Of a DNA stretch of 64,000 nucleotides, positions 24,559-32,576 are shown piece after piece. The notes below the pieces were generated by a model that was not told the origin of the DNA, did no database searches, and saw only the letters and a program-made list of their open reading frames with translations. The translations under genes were made by a program, and so were the position numbers. Within the stretch, counting starts at the first letter, position 1. Each line of letters begins with the position of its first letter. Source of the DNA: a virus; IMG/VR virus record IMGVR_UViG_3300027859_000890, positions 1-64,000 of that record; one strand, written 5' to 3'.

Positions 24559-25662
24559 ATGTCGAAAACAGTTTTTAATAAAGAAAAAGTAGATTTTACA
24601 AAACAAAATATGTTTTTTGGCGAAGATCAGAATACACAACGTTACGATGTGTTTAAGTTTCCGGTCTTTGACAAACTCAACCAAACTATGCTAGGTTACT
24701 TTTGGCGACCAGAAGAAGTTAGTTTGCAAAAAGATAGAGCAGACTTTGCTGTATTTCGACCAGAACAAAAGCATATCTTTACTGCAAACTTAAAATATCA
24801 AACACTGTTAGACAGTGTTCAAGGACGTGGTCCTTGCTTGGCATTCTTGCCACACGTAAGTTTACCTGAGTTAGAGGGTTGTATTGTAACTTGGGATTTC
24901 TTTGAAACTATTCACTCACGTTCTTATACTCACATAATGAAAAATGTATATCCAGATCCAGCAGAAGTATTTGATACAATCTTAGATGATGAAAAAATTA
25001 TTGCTAGAGCTACAAGTGTTACAAAACATTACGATGCATTTAACGAAGCGGCAGATGCATACTTTCACAGAGGTGAAGGTTCAATGTATGATGTGAAGAA
25101 GAAAATGTATCTTGCTATGATGACAGTTAATATTTTAGAAGGCTTGCGTTTCTATGTAAGTTTTGCTTGTACATTTGGTTTTGGAGAACTAAAACTAATG
25201 GAAGGTAGTGCAAAGATTATCAGTCTTATTGCACGTGACGAAGCACAACACCTAGCATTGTCAACACACGTATTGAAACTATGGGCACAAGGCAAAGACG
25301 ATCCAGAAATGGCCAAAGTTGCAAAGGAATGCAAAGAAGAAGTGTATGACTTGTGGCGTGAATGTGTTGCAGAAGAAAAAGATTGGGCAGAGTATTTGTT
25401 CAAAGATGGTTCAATGATTGGTTTGAATACAACATTGCTAAATCAATACGTAGAATATATTGCAAACAGACGTTTGAAAGCATTGCAATTTGATGCTATC
25501 TTTGATGCACCAGTAAACACAAACCCACTACCTTGGACACAACATTGGTTATCAAGTTCAGGCTTGCAAGTTGCTCCACAAGAAACAGAAGTTGAAAGCT
25601 ATGTGATTGGTGGCATCAAGCAAGACGTGGATAAAGAAAGCTTAAAAGGATTTAGTTTATGA
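24559..25662 (+). CDS. nrdB: Ribonucleoside-diphosphate reductase small subunit
   Basis: 367 residues from the ATG at 24559, preceded by AGAGGAAG; the open frame starts earlier at a TTG. It is a ferritin-like R2 with ligands in TWDFFETIHSRSYTHI (Glu, His) and IARDEAQHLALSTH (Glu, His), and the radical Tyr expected within the first. The C-terminus ends SLKGFSL. With nrdA and the overlapping glutaredoxin it makes a complete deoxynucleotide supply unit. Confidence 0.95.
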   Translation: MSKTVFNKEKVDFTKQNMFFGEDQNTQRYDVFKFPVFDKLNQTMLGYFWRPEEVSLQKDRADFAVFRPEQKHIFTANLKYQTLLDSVQGRGPCLAFLPHVSLPELEGCIVTWDFFETIHSRSYTHIMKNVYPDPAEVFDTILDDEKIIARATSVTKHYDAFNEAADAYFHRGEGSMYDVKKKMYLAMMTVNILEGLRFYVSFACTFGFGELKLMEGSAKIISLIARDEAQHLALSTHVLKLWAQGKDDPEMAKVAKECKEEVYDLWRECVAEEKDWAEYLFKDGSMIGLNTTLLNQYVEYIANRRLKALQFDAIFDAPVNTNPLPWTQHWLSSSGLQVAPQETEVESYVIGGIKQDVDKESLKGFSL

Positions 25663-25910
25663 TTTACATTTGGGGTAAACCAGCTTGTCCAAGTTGCACC
25701 AAAGCAAAAATGTTTTGCGAAAATAACAACCTTCCATTTGAATACTTGGAAATGGGCAAAGACTTCTCAAGAGAAGCAATCCTTGCAGAGTTTCCTAATG
25801 CACGTACATTTCCACAGATTGTTATAAATGGAAATAAAATAGGTGGATACGAACAGATGCTCACCTATGTAGAAAGCACAAACTATAACGGAACAGGACA
25901 CACATTATAA
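25659..25910 (+). CDS. Glutaredoxin
   Basis: 83 residues with the redox site KPACPSCTKAK (C-x-x-C) at residues 8-12 and the glutathione-site motif TFPQIVINGNKIGGYE. It starts in an ATGA overlap with nrdB, so it is surely the electron donor for this reductase (NrdC role) and may also serve the peroxiredoxin. Confidence 0.92.
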   Translation: MIYIWGKPACPSCTKAKMFCENNNLPFEYLEMGKDFSREAILAEFPNARTFPQIVINGNKIGGYEQMLTYVESTNYNGTGHTL

Positions 25911-26203
25911 TGTTAATAGACGTACCATATAATAAAAACGATACTATCACAATCAAAACAGCAGCCGGTGGCGATGAAATTGTTTGTAGATTTGTAGATG
26001 AAGATAATCACGCAATTACAGTTACGAAGCCTATGGCACTTGTTGCAACAGAAAATGGTATTGGATTAGGACCATACACATTTACTGTAGATCCTAAGAG
26101 TAATATAAAAATAAATAAAAGTAGTATAGTATTTGTGCATAAAACTGAAGACAGTATGGCAAAGCAATATGTACAAAGTACTACAGGAGTAGCGTTAGCT
26201 TAG
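25910..26203 (+). CDS. Small conserved phage protein, 97 residues
   Basis: Beta-rich, Sm-like pattern: DTITIKTAAGGDEIVCRFVD then HAITVTKPMALV and GPYTFTVDPKSNIKI. It begins in a TAATG overlap with the glutaredoxin and is followed by the PAAR gene. A similar small protein is found near late genes of T4-like marine phages. Function unknown. Confidence 0.65.
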   Translation: MLIDVPYNKNDTITIKTAAGGDEIVCRFVDEDNHAITVTKPMALVATENGIGLGPYTFTVDPKSNIKINKSSIVFVHKTEDSMAKQYVQSTTGVALA

Positions 26204-26211
26204 GAGTAGCA

Positions 26212-26559
26212 ATGCCATTAGTTGCAAGAAAAGACGGAGTAGATGTAGTCAATACTATCCACGTAAGTGTAGGAGATGCAGATCCTGATGACGGTATTGC
26301 TTGTGATGCAAACCCTCAAAATATTGCAACAGATGCCGGTAGTGGTAATGTATTTGTAGAAAATGTAGGAGTTGTACGCAAAGGTGATAATGAAGCAGTG
26401 CATACAATACCAGGATGTTCAACACATCAAACAGGATTAGCCACGCATAGCGATAATGTATTTGCAAATAACTTAAACATAGGACGCAAAGACGATACCT
26501 ATGGATGTGGCGCACAGATTACCGTAGTAAATCAATCATCAGTACACGCAAATAGTTAA
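26212..26559 (+). CDS. PAAR-domain tail-spike tip protein
   Basis: 115 residues starting MPLVARKDG, with the repeated strand-turn pattern of PAAR proteins and clusters of His/Cys/Asp (TIPGCSTHQTG, YGCGAQITV) that could bind the tip metal. In T4-like phages the PAAR protein (gp5.4) sharpens the central spike for membrane puncture. It lacks any fused effector. Good candidate virion protein. Confidence 0.8.
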   Translation: MPLVARKDGVDVVNTIHVSVGDADPDDGIACDANPQNIATDAGSGNVFVENVGVVRKGDNEAVHTIPGCSTHQTGLATHSDNVFANNLNIGRKDDTYGCGAQITVVNQSSVHANS

Positions 26560-26562
26560 CAC

Positions 26563-26591
26563 TTGACAATTCAGTTATAATTTATTATACT
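26563..26591 (+). promoter_or_regulatory. Sigma70-like promoter
   Basis: TTGACA (26563-26568), 17-base spacer, TATACT (26586-26591), 21 bases before the ATG at 26612. No late core nearby. Confidence 0.85.
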
Positions 26592-26611
26592 AATATAGAA
26601 GAGAGAGTCCT

Positions 26612-27184
26612 ATGAAAAAAATAATTACAGATGTTGATGGCGTGTTGTTAGATTGGAATACAAAGTTTAACGAGTGGATGCAAGACGAAGGCTTTGCTAT
26701 CCAAAGTCCAGATAACTATGCAGTAAATTTACGTTACGATATCAATAGAGAACAAGCCGAAGGACTTATAAAAGACTTCAACGAAAGTACTTGGATATCA
26801 CATTTAGATTATCTACGTGATGCAAAAGAAGGTGTACAAAAACTTGTGGACAATGGTTTTAAGATTGATATTTGCACAGCAGTAGGCACAAATGAATACA
26901 CACAGGAAACACGCAATAGGCATTTAGGATATTGCTTTGGTAAAAAGACTTTTGACAAAATGCATTATGTAACTGGCAATGGTCCTAAAGATCATATACT
27001 AGAACAATATGATGGCACAGGATTGTATTGGTTAGAAGACAAACCAGAAAATGCAGTGACAGGATTGAAATTTGGTTTGAAACCTATATTAATATCACAT
27101 CCTTGGAACACCTGGTTCCATCACCCTGAAGTTGCAAGAGCAGATAATTGGAAAAAGGTTTGCGAGATAATATTGGATGAGTGA
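26612..27184 (+). CDS. HAD-superfamily phosphatase, 5'-nucleotidase-like
   Basis: 190 residues. Motif I is IITDVDGVLLDWN (nucleophile Asp 7), motif II is KIDICTAVGT, and motif IV is YWLEDKPENA. The size and cap resemble 5'(3')-deoxyribonucleotidases and related phage HAD proteins, which hydrolyse nucleotides or sugar phosphates. It is driven by a strong sigma70-like promoter, so likely early. Confidence 0.75.
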   Translation: MKKIITDVDGVLLDWNTKFNEWMQDEGFAIQSPDNYAVNLRYDINREQAEGLIKDFNESTWISHLDYLRDAKEGVQKLVDNGFKIDICTAVGTNEYTQETRNRHLGYCFGKKTFDKMHYVTGNGPKDHILEQYDGTGLYWLEDKPENAVTGLKFGLKPILISHPWNTWFHHPEVARADNWKKVCEIILDE

Positions 27185-27356
27185 TACACACGAACAACTT
27201 AAATTAGCATTTGCAACATACCTCAAAGAAATAGAAAACTTTGAAGAGAATGGTGTGAAAGTTAGTGCAGTTCGTGCTAGACAAGCTCTAAATGATTTAA
27301 AAAAACTTATTACAGAGCGCAGACAAGAAATACAGCAAATGAAGAATGACATATGA
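27177..27356 (+). CDS. Histone H1-like small basic protein
   Basis: 59 residues starting MSDTHEQLKLAF, with KVSAVRARQALNDLKKLITERR, which resembles Hc1/histone-H1-like proteins of T4-like marine phages (helical, R-A-R-x-A-L...K-L). It overlaps genes on both sides by ATGA-type joints. Probably binds DNA. Confidence 0.65.
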   Translation: MSDTHEQLKLAFATYLKEIENFEENGVKVSAVRARQALNDLKKLITERRQEIQQMKNDI

Positions 27357-27616
27357 TTACAGAATCCTTTGATTTAGATTACAACTTTGTAGAAACAACT
27401 GTAAAGATCTGTGAAGATACAGCAAGATGTGTTGTACAGTTTCCTCGATGGAACAACAAAGATAGAATTATAGAATTTATTGACAAAAATAATTATATCT
27501 GTGCAGGTGTTTATAGTACTGATGAAGAGCTACTTAAAGAAATGAATATATATTTAGGTGGCGAAATGATTACCACCTTAGAAGAATATAATCTCATAGA
27601 AAGACAGTTCACATAA
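27353..27616 (+). CDS. Small acidic protein, 87 residues
   Basis: Acidic alpha/beta protein starting MITESFDLDYNFVETT, no recognised domain. ATGA overlap with the previous gene; the stop lies inside the next late promoter core. Probably in the early transcript from 26563. Confidence 0.55.
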   Translation: MITESFDLDYNFVETTVKICEDTARCVVQFPRWNNKDRIIEFIDKNNYICAGVYSTDEELLKEMNIYLGGEMITTLEEYNLIERQFT

Positions 27617-27619
27617 ATA
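27612..27619 (+). promoter_or_regulatory. Late promoter core, predicts leaderless mRNA
   Basis: CATAAATA ending four bases before the desaturase ATG at 27624. Confidence 0.65.
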
Positions 27620-27623
27620 CGCT

Positions 27624-28349
27624 ATGAGCAAATCTATACACCTGTGGATTTTGCACGTGCCGGTTTGTGTCACAGTGTTATATTCATTTTTTATTTTACC
27701 AATATGGTCAATACCGTTATTGATTATTTTTGGTGCAATTATGACAGGAATATTTGTTGAAGGTGGTTTGCACAAATACTTCACACATCAAACTGGAAGA
27801 TTAAAACATAAATTTTGGCATTATTTTTTTGTTATTGGTTGTTCATTAATGGCACAAGGACCAATTCCAATATGGGTTACATCACATAGAGTGCATCACA
27901 AATTCAGCGATACGCCAAGAGATACACATAGTCCTAAACAGCACGGCATCAGAGATACTTTTTTTGCTCATTGGTTCATTTGGAAAATGGATGACACTAC
28001 CCAAATTACTAGGACACTTGGATTATTATATCAAAAAGATAAATTAGTAAGATTTTTGACGAATCATTATATAAAAACTAATGTTGCATTTGCTGTAATT
28101 TTGTATCTTATATCTCCTTATTTTTTTATTTTTTGGTGTTATGCTGTTATAATGGGTTTACTAGGAGGCGCCATAACAAATACAATAGGACATATTTACG
28201 GAGAGTATAAAGATTTTCGTAGCTTAAATGCTGTGATGTGTTGGACTTCAACCGCATACCACGGCACACATCATAAACAACCTACTCGTGTTCACTACAA
28301 TGAATTTTTAGATCCAGTTGGTTGGGTTTTGAAAAAAATATTTGTATAA
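27624..28349 (+). CDS. Membrane fatty-acid (acyl) desaturase
   Basis: 241 residues with three His boxes of the stearoyl-CoA desaturase type: GGLHKYFTHQ near residue 48, SHRVHHKFSD near residue 88 and YHGTHHKQ near residue 213. Membrane helices occupy 10-45, 60-80 and 145-190. These di-iron enzymes insert a double bond in acyl chains using a cytochrome b5 or ferredoxin donor. The phage may adjust host membrane fluidity. The late core four bases upstream predicts a leaderless message. Confidence 0.85.
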   Translation: MSKSIHLWILHVPVCVTVLYSFFILPIWSIPLLIIFGAIMTGIFVEGGLHKYFTHQTGRLKHKFWHYFFVIGCSLMAQGPIPIWVTSHRVHHKFSDTPRDTHSPKQHGIRDTFFAHWFIWKMDDTTQITRTLGLLYQKDKLVRFLTNHYIKTNVAFAVILYLISPYFFIFWCYAVIMGLLGGAITNTIGHIYGEYKDFRSLNAVMCWTSTAYHGTHHKQPTRVHYNEFLDPVGWVLKKIFV

Positions 28350-28384
28350 AAACCACTAATGTTAGCGCCTTAATAGTTTTTTTC

Positions 28385-28392
28385 TGTAAATA
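28385..28392 (+). promoter_or_regulatory. Late promoter core
   Basis: TGTAAATA, 31 bases before the ATG at 28424. Confidence 0.55.
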
Positions 28393-28423
28393 CAATTGTT
28401 ATCACAGCAATGAAAGATAAACA

Positions 28424-28639
28424 ATGTTAAAACAGATCACCAAAAACGATCTCAAGGAAGAATACAGAGTATTTTTTATGGTCACGGGTCATCTAAACAC
28501 AACACCTCAAACAGTAATAGACGCCTATGACGAGTTTTTTACACGTCTATGGATTGACGGTAGCAATGGTGCACCGCTGTCTGATTATGAAGAACAGTTT
28601 GAAATAGCCTGGAAAGCAGAACACAATGATATCACGTAA
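28424..28639 (+). CDS. Small acidic protein, 71 residues
   Basis: Helical protein starting MLKQITKNDLKEEYRVFF with a Trp/Asp/Glu-rich second half. No known family. It overlaps the next gene by 14 bases, indicating coupled translation. Confidence 0.55.
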   Translation: MLKQITKNDLKEEYRVFFMVTGHLNTTPQTVIDAYDEFFTRLWIDGSNGAPLSDYEEQFEIAWKAEHNDIT

Positions 28640-28838
28640 GATAGGCGATTTGAGTTGGGAAGACCTAACTTATCTCGAAATGCTACTGAAGAATCAATAC
28701 AGTGCAGAATTAGAAAAAGATAAGACTTGGGAAAGTAAGAACCGGTATGACCGTATCGGTTCTCACAAGAATAAGATTAGACGTATAATGGAAGCTATTT
28801 CTAGCCAAAAAACTCTTTCTAAACTAGATAAGTGGTAG
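28626..28838 (+). CDS. Small helical protein, 70 residues
   Basis: Charged helical hairpin (WEDLTYLEMLLKNQYSAELE ... KNKIRRIMEAI). No signature residues. It ends one base before the end of the convergent NifU-like gene. Confidence 0.55.
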   Translation: MISRKIGDLSWEDLTYLEMLLKNQYSAELEKDKTWESKNRYDRIGSHKNKIRRIMEAISSQKTLSKLDKW

Positions 28839-29153
28839 CTAGAAATAATCCCCATACCCACTTCCATCATTAGAAGGGTAATAAGGATTATTAAAGTTTG
28901 GATCGTCCATTCCGTCTACAGCGGTAACTTCTGGAACAAAATGTTGAAGCATATTTTCAACACCCATTTTCAGTGTCATACTACTACTGGCACATCCACT
29001 GCAACCTCCTTGCAATAATACAAGCACACGACCTGATTCCATATCAAAGTCTTGTAGTTCAATCATACCACCGTGTCCTGCAACTGCTGGATTAATTTGT
29101 TCTTCGATTATACTGCTTATTTGTTTTACAATTTCTTCTTTAGTACGTTCCAT
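28839..29153 (-). CDS. NifU-C-terminal (Nfu-type) iron-sulfur carrier-like protein
   Basis: 104 residues from the ATG at 29153; the upstream extension of the frame runs back into the tRNA and is not used. It has the NifU C-terminal signature: INPAVAGHGGMIELQDF followed by LQGGCSGCASSSMTLKMGVE, with the C-x-x-C that carries a 4Fe-4S cluster. Nfu proteins deliver clusters to apo-enzymes. It may serve the phage radical-SAM protein. Third in a leftward unit after the synthetase core and the tRNA. Confidence 0.88.
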   Translation of the reverse strand: MERTKEEIVKQISSIIEEQINPAVAGHGGMIELQDFDMESGRVLVLLQGGCSGCASSSMTLKMGVENMLQHFVPEVTAVDGMDDPNFNNPYYPSNDGSGYGDYF

Positions 29154-29158
29154 ACTAA

Positions 29159-29166
29159 TATTTATT
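29159..29166 (-). promoter_or_regulatory. Late promoter core for the Nfu-like gene
   Basis: AATAAATA on the minus strand, five bases upstream of the ATG at 29153 and nine bases after the tRNA CCA end. Confidence 0.65.
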
Positions 29167-29174
29167 ATTAAATT

Positions 29175-29275
29175 TGGCTCCGGGGGGAGGATTCGAACCT
29201 CCACGGTAAATATATTGCAGTACATCTACCACACGATAAACAGTCGTGCGTGTCTACCATTTCCACCACCCCGGA
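29175..29275 (-). tRNA. Long-variable-arm tRNA with anticodon GUU (Asn codons)
   Basis: 101 bases including an encoded CCA. Acceptor TCCGGGG / CCCCGGA with discriminator G; D stem GTG / CAC with a Leu-like loop GAAATGGTAGA; anticodon stem CACGA / TCGTG with loop CTGTTTA, so anticodon GTT and a T at position 37. A 29-base variable region contains a seven-pair arm (GGTAGAT / ATTTACC, one G-T). T arm GGAGG-TTCGAAT-CCTCC. Normal tRNA-Asn is a short-arm tRNA; long arms belong to Leu, Ser and bacterial Tyr tRNAs. U1-A72 and G73 fit Asn. It lies five bases after the synthetase-like gene on the same strand. Confidence 0.9.
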
Positions 29276-29279
29276 TCAT

Positions 29280-30122
29280 TTATGCTGCCTGGGCTAAATC
29301 CTTTTGTTTGTCCAATGCAGCAATCATTCTTGTCATACCAATACCACCGCCTACTCTTTCAAAAAAATCAAACTTTAGAAACTCTTCTAGCTCTGCTTCT
29401 ACACGTTCTTTGCCAAATAATTCAAATAGTAAGTTACTGTATCCTCCATCTGTAATTGTATGGAATGTATGACGCATCATATCTATATCACAACTACGTT
29501 CTGCTGAGCCAATAGTTTCCATACCTCCTAGAATAACATCCATTTTCTTTGCAGTTAAGCCGTCATTGTTTCTACTCATATTCCAAAATGGTGATGTAAT
29601 TTCAGGAAAGTTAGTTATTAGAGTGCTGCCAAATTGAGATTCCATATCTAATTCGTGTTGGGCATCAAGTTCTTGACTATACTTTACACCAAAGTGCTCC
29701 TGCCATTCAGTGTAAGTCTTTTCTGTAAGTGCATCAAAACCCAAGTATTCACATAGTTCATACTCCATTGCTTTTAGGTCATCAACGGTGCCAGGAAATT
29801 CAAATTCAAACATAGGAAATATTATATCGTGTCTACCTGGTATTGCATTTGGTTCTTGTCTATAGGAAGTGCTGACACAAAAAAACCCCTTACTATCGGG
29901 GCTACTTAGTAATTCGTGTTCTAGCCACATCTGGCCTGTTTGCGGCAGTGGCCATACTTGGCCTGCATAATTATACGTTGCTACATTGAATGGATCTTCA
30001 CAAGCGGCAAGTATGCTTAATCTATTTTGAGTATGTACTTCTTGGAAACCTTTGTCCAAAAAAAATGACCTTAAAAGGCCAACTGTTTTCGTAAATTTTT
30101 CGGGTGATATTAGTTGCGTCAT
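29280..30122 (-). CDS. Class II aminoacyl-tRNA-synthetase catalytic core (Asn/Asp-type)
   Basis: 280 residues from the ATG at 30122 (AAGGAGA site). It has class II motif 2 in CVSTSYRQEPNAIPGRHD then FPMFEFEF near residues 90-115 and motif 3 in ERVGGGIGMTRMIAAL near the C-terminus, as in AsnRS, AspRS and asparagine synthetase A. The N-terminal OB-fold anticodon-binding domain of AsnRS/AspRS is missing, so it resembles synthetase-core paralogs (such as AsnA or AS-related proteins). The tRNA with anticodon GUU follows its stop by four bases. Either it charges that tRNA or it makes asparagine; sequence alone does not decide. Confidence 0.8.
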   Translation of the reverse strand: MTQLISPEKFTKTVGLLRSFFLDKGFQEVHTQNRLSILAACEDPFNVATYNYAGQVWPLPQTGQMWLEHELLSSPDSKGFFCVSTSYRQEPNAIPGRHDIIFPMFEFEFPGTVDDLKAMEYELCEYLGFDALTEKTYTEWQEHFGVKYSQELDAQHELDMESQFGSTLITNFPEITSPFWNMSRNNDGLTAKKMDVILGGMETIGSAERSCDIDMMRHTFHTITDGGYSNLLFELFGKERVEAELEEFLKFDFFERVGGGIGMTRMIAALDKQKDLAQAA

Positions 30123-30203
30123 CTTTTTCTCCTTTTTTGACCTAAAAAAAATATGTCCAGAAATTGCTGGATTCAATCTTAAACCAAGTTATTTATCAAA
30201 AGG

Positions 30204-30234
30204 TTGACAAAGTTTTATTTCAATGTTATAAATA
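30204..30234 (+). promoter_or_regulatory. tmRNA promoter, sigma70-like overlapping a late core
   Basis: TTGACA (30204-30209), 17-base spacer, TATAAA (30227-30232). The -10 lies within TATAAATA (30227-30234), so the same site could serve early and late. Gap 30123-30203 is otherwise the leader of the leftward synthetase gene. Confidence 0.85.
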
Positions 30235-30238
30235 GACT

Positions 30239-30556
30239 TGTTAGCGTTGAAGCAACGTGGACACATACTGGACCTCGGGGCGGTACCGAGCAGCTCCACC
30301 ATAAACATATGAGAGTAGATGCACCTACTTTCCTGTGCATAGGACAAGAGCTCGAAAGGCTACAAGTCGTATGTTTATGATGGGGCTGAACAAGGATCGA
30401 CAGGTGTGAAAGTGAAGTGGAGTTAGCCGGATGACTGCGTTATTGGTCAAATTACACAATTGCAAACGACAATCGTGCGCCAGCAATGGCACTTGCAGCC
30501 TAATTAGGTATGCGGGGTATTGAGTTCCACCTAGCAACAGAACGGGCTCACCATAA
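30239..30556 (+). ncRNA. ssrA: Two-piece (circularly permuted) tmRNA
   Basis: Acceptor piece about 30239-30301, ending AGCTCC-ACCA, comes first. An intervening segment follows, flanked by complementary TAAACATA and TATGTTTA. The coding piece then starts GGGGCTGAAC at 30382. The tag frame at 30462-30503 encodes A-NDNRAPAMALAA and stop, a typical alphaproteobacterial tag ending in ALAA. GGGGCT pairs with AGCTCC to rebuild the tRNA-like end. A pseudoknot-like region follows the tag; the exact 3' end is estimated. It rescues stalled ribosomes with SmpB and marks proteins for proteolysis; ClpS and Hsp20 genes lie at 49 kb. Confidence 0.92.
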
Positions 30557-30611
30557 AATATTGGTTGAAACATTTTTTAGTTAAAGAACAACCATTTTAG
30601 AAAGGAATCAA

Positions 30612-31712
30612 ATGAAACTATTTAAATTAATAGCCGCATCACTAGCAGTGGTGGGGTGCTTCGGTTTGAGCGCATTTGCAGGAGAACCTAAAGATAAAGT
30701 ATCTGTGGGATTTGTCTATGTAGGACCAACAGGTGACCACGGATGGACATACAGACACGATATTGGTCGTAAGCAAGTTGAAGAAGCTTTCGGCGACAGA
30801 GTGGAAACAAGATTTGTAGAGTCAGTTGCTTATGGAGCAGACGCTACTAGAGTTTTTACACAAATGGCTATGCAAGGTGTAGACATTATTTTCGGAACTA
30901 GCTTTGGATATATGGATCCAATGCTGGAAGTCGCGGCAAAGTTTCCAAACACAAAATTTGAACACGCTACAGGTTACAAAACCAATGGCACAAATATGGC
31001 TAACTATGGATTGCGCCTCTACCAAGCAAGACACGTTCAAGGTGTTATTGCTGGATTGATGACAAAAACTAATAAAATTTGTTATGTGGCTGCATACCCA
31101 ATTCCAGAAGTTGTGCGTGAAATCAACACATATTACTTGGGTGCAAAAAGTGTAAATCCAGATGTAGATATTGACATCGTTTGGGTATACACTTGGTATG
31201 ATCCAGGCAAAGAAAAAGATGCCGCTGATGCATTGTTTAATAATGGTTGTGATGTGATTGCACAACACACAGACTCACCTGCTCCATTACAAGCCGCTGA
31301 ACAAAGAGGACTTGTAGGTTTTGGACAGGCAAGTGACCAAATCAAGAATGCACCTAAATCACAGTTGACAGCGACTATTGATAACTGGGGACCATATTAC
31401 ATTGCAAAAGTTGGTGCAGTGTTAGACGGAACTTGGACTACAACTTGTGACGGACCAGATGGTTGTTACTTTGGACATATGAACGATGGATCAGTTGAAA
31501 TGGCTCCGTTTACAAATATGCCAGACGATGTAGCCGCAAAAGCACAAGCAGTCAAGGATGCTATCCGTGACGGTGAATACTTTGCATTTACAGGTCCAAT
31601 CTACGACAACAAAGGTAATCTACAGATTGCTGACGGTGAAATTGCAACCAGAGACCATCTAGATAGTATGATGTACTATGTTGAAGGTATTGACGCAGAG
31701 TTGCCTAACTAA
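30612..31712 (+). CDS. BMP-family ABC transporter substrate-binding protein
   Basis: 366 residues with a signal peptide (cleavage near SAFAGE, residue 24). The mature protein has the basic-membrane-protein/PnrA features: GFVYVGPTGDHGWTYRHD, IFGTSFGYMD and CDVIAQHTDSPAPLQAAE. Such proteins bind purine nucleosides, nucleobases or related compounds in the periplasm and pass them to an ABC importer. No permease is seen in this window. The next gene starts on its stop (TAATG), and four genes run together, suggesting a nucleobase-use cassette. AGAAAGGA ribosome site. Confidence 0.88.
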   Translation: MKLFKLIAASLAVVGCFGLSAFAGEPKDKVSVGFVYVGPTGDHGWTYRHDIGRKQVEEAFGDRVETRFVESVAYGADATRVFTQMAMQGVDIIFGTSFGYMDPMLEVAAKFPNTKFEHATGYKTNGTNMANYGLRLYQARHVQGVIAGLMTKTNKICYVAAYPIPEVVREINTYYLGAKSVNPDVDIDIVWVYTWYDPGKEKDAADALFNNGCDVIAQHTDSPAPLQAAEQRGLVGFGQASDQIKNAPKSQLTATIDNWGPYYIAKVGAVLDGTWTTTCDGPDGCYFGHMNDGSVEMAPFTNMPDDVAAKAQAVKDAIRDGEYFAFTGPIYDNKGNLQIADGEIATRDHLDSMMYYVEGIDAELPN

Positions 31713-32575
31713 TGATACCGGTAATAGATTTACAAGCACAAGACGCTTTAGATCGCATTGACGAAGCCTACACCACTGTGGGCTTCGCTGTGTTTACTAA
31801 TGCATTACCTGGCGTAGATAAAGCTGATATGAGTGCTTGGCAACATCAAATGAGAACATTTTTTGAGTTGCCTATGGAAGTAAAACAAAAGTATCCTTAC
31901 GAAGGAGACACTAATTTAGGTTACAGTATGGTAGGTGATGAAAACGTTGACCCTACTGCACCAAAAGATATAAAGGAATCATTTAATTATAATGACACAA
32001 GGATGCCAGAACACTTGTGGCCAACAGAACTTAAAGGCTTTAAAGGCAGTGCATTAGCAAGCATAAATATTGCTGATAGATTAACATTACGCATTTTGGA
32101 GAAGTTTGATACTATCTTAGATACAGGCACTACATTAGTAGATGCACATAAAGTTCCATTCAACACAACAAGAGTGATACATTATCCAGCATATGATGGA
32201 CCTATGTTAGACAAACAAATGCGTATAGGAGAACATAGTGACTACGGTACTATTACTTTACTTTGGCAAATTAATGATGTCCCCGGACTTCAAGTTCAAG
32301 ACCTTGCTGGCGACTGGCATCCAGTACCCTATGCGGACGACGGCGTTGTTGTTAACATTGGTGACTTACTACAGCGTTGGACTAATGATTATTTTAAAAG
32401 TACTAAACATAGAGTGGTGAACACTCACATACATCAACAGAGATATTCAATGCCACACTTTGTTGATCCTACACCTGGAACAATAGTGAAAAACTTGCGT
32501 AAAGGCGAAGAGGATAAGTATGACCCAATTGAATCCAAAGAATATTTGATGTGGCGACTAGCACAGAGTTATTGA
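31712..32575 (+). CDS. Isopenicillin-N-synthase-like 2OG-Fe(II) dioxygenase
   Basis: 287 residues: N-terminal DIOX_N-type region (VIDLQAQDALDRIDEAYTTV), then the beta-helix core with GEHSDYGTITLLWQ (H-x-D) near residue 172, a distal His in STKHRVVNTH near residue 230 and the cosubstrate RYSMPHFV (R-x-S). All ligands are present. Members oxidise small molecules, including nucleobase-like rings. It overlaps the BMP gene (TAATG) and lies one base before the phosphoribosyltransferase. Confidence 0.85.
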   Translation: MIPVIDLQAQDALDRIDEAYTTVGFAVFTNALPGVDKADMSAWQHQMRTFFELPMEVKQKYPYEGDTNLGYSMVGDENVDPTAPKDIKESFNYNDTRMPEHLWPTELKGFKGSALASINIADRLTLRILEKFDTILDTGTTLVDAHKVPFNTTRVIHYPAYDGPMLDKQMRIGEHSDYGTITLLWQINDVPGLQVQDLAGDWHPVPYADDGVVVNIGDLLQRWTNDYFKSTKHRVVNTHIHQQRYSMPHFVDPTPGTIVKNLRKGEEDKYDPIESKEYLMWRLAQSY

Positions 32576-32576
32576 T

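Noticed and set aside
29175-29275. First reading of the tRNA as tRNA-Leu from its Leu-like D arm and long variable arm
   Set aside because: The anticodon stem CACGA/TCGTG fixes a seven-base loop CTGTTTA with GTT at positions 34-36, and the discriminator is G, not the A of Leu tRNAs.
30325-30573. 82-codon frame on the minus strand
   Set aside because: It lies entirely opposite the tmRNA, whose tag frame and acceptor end are clear.
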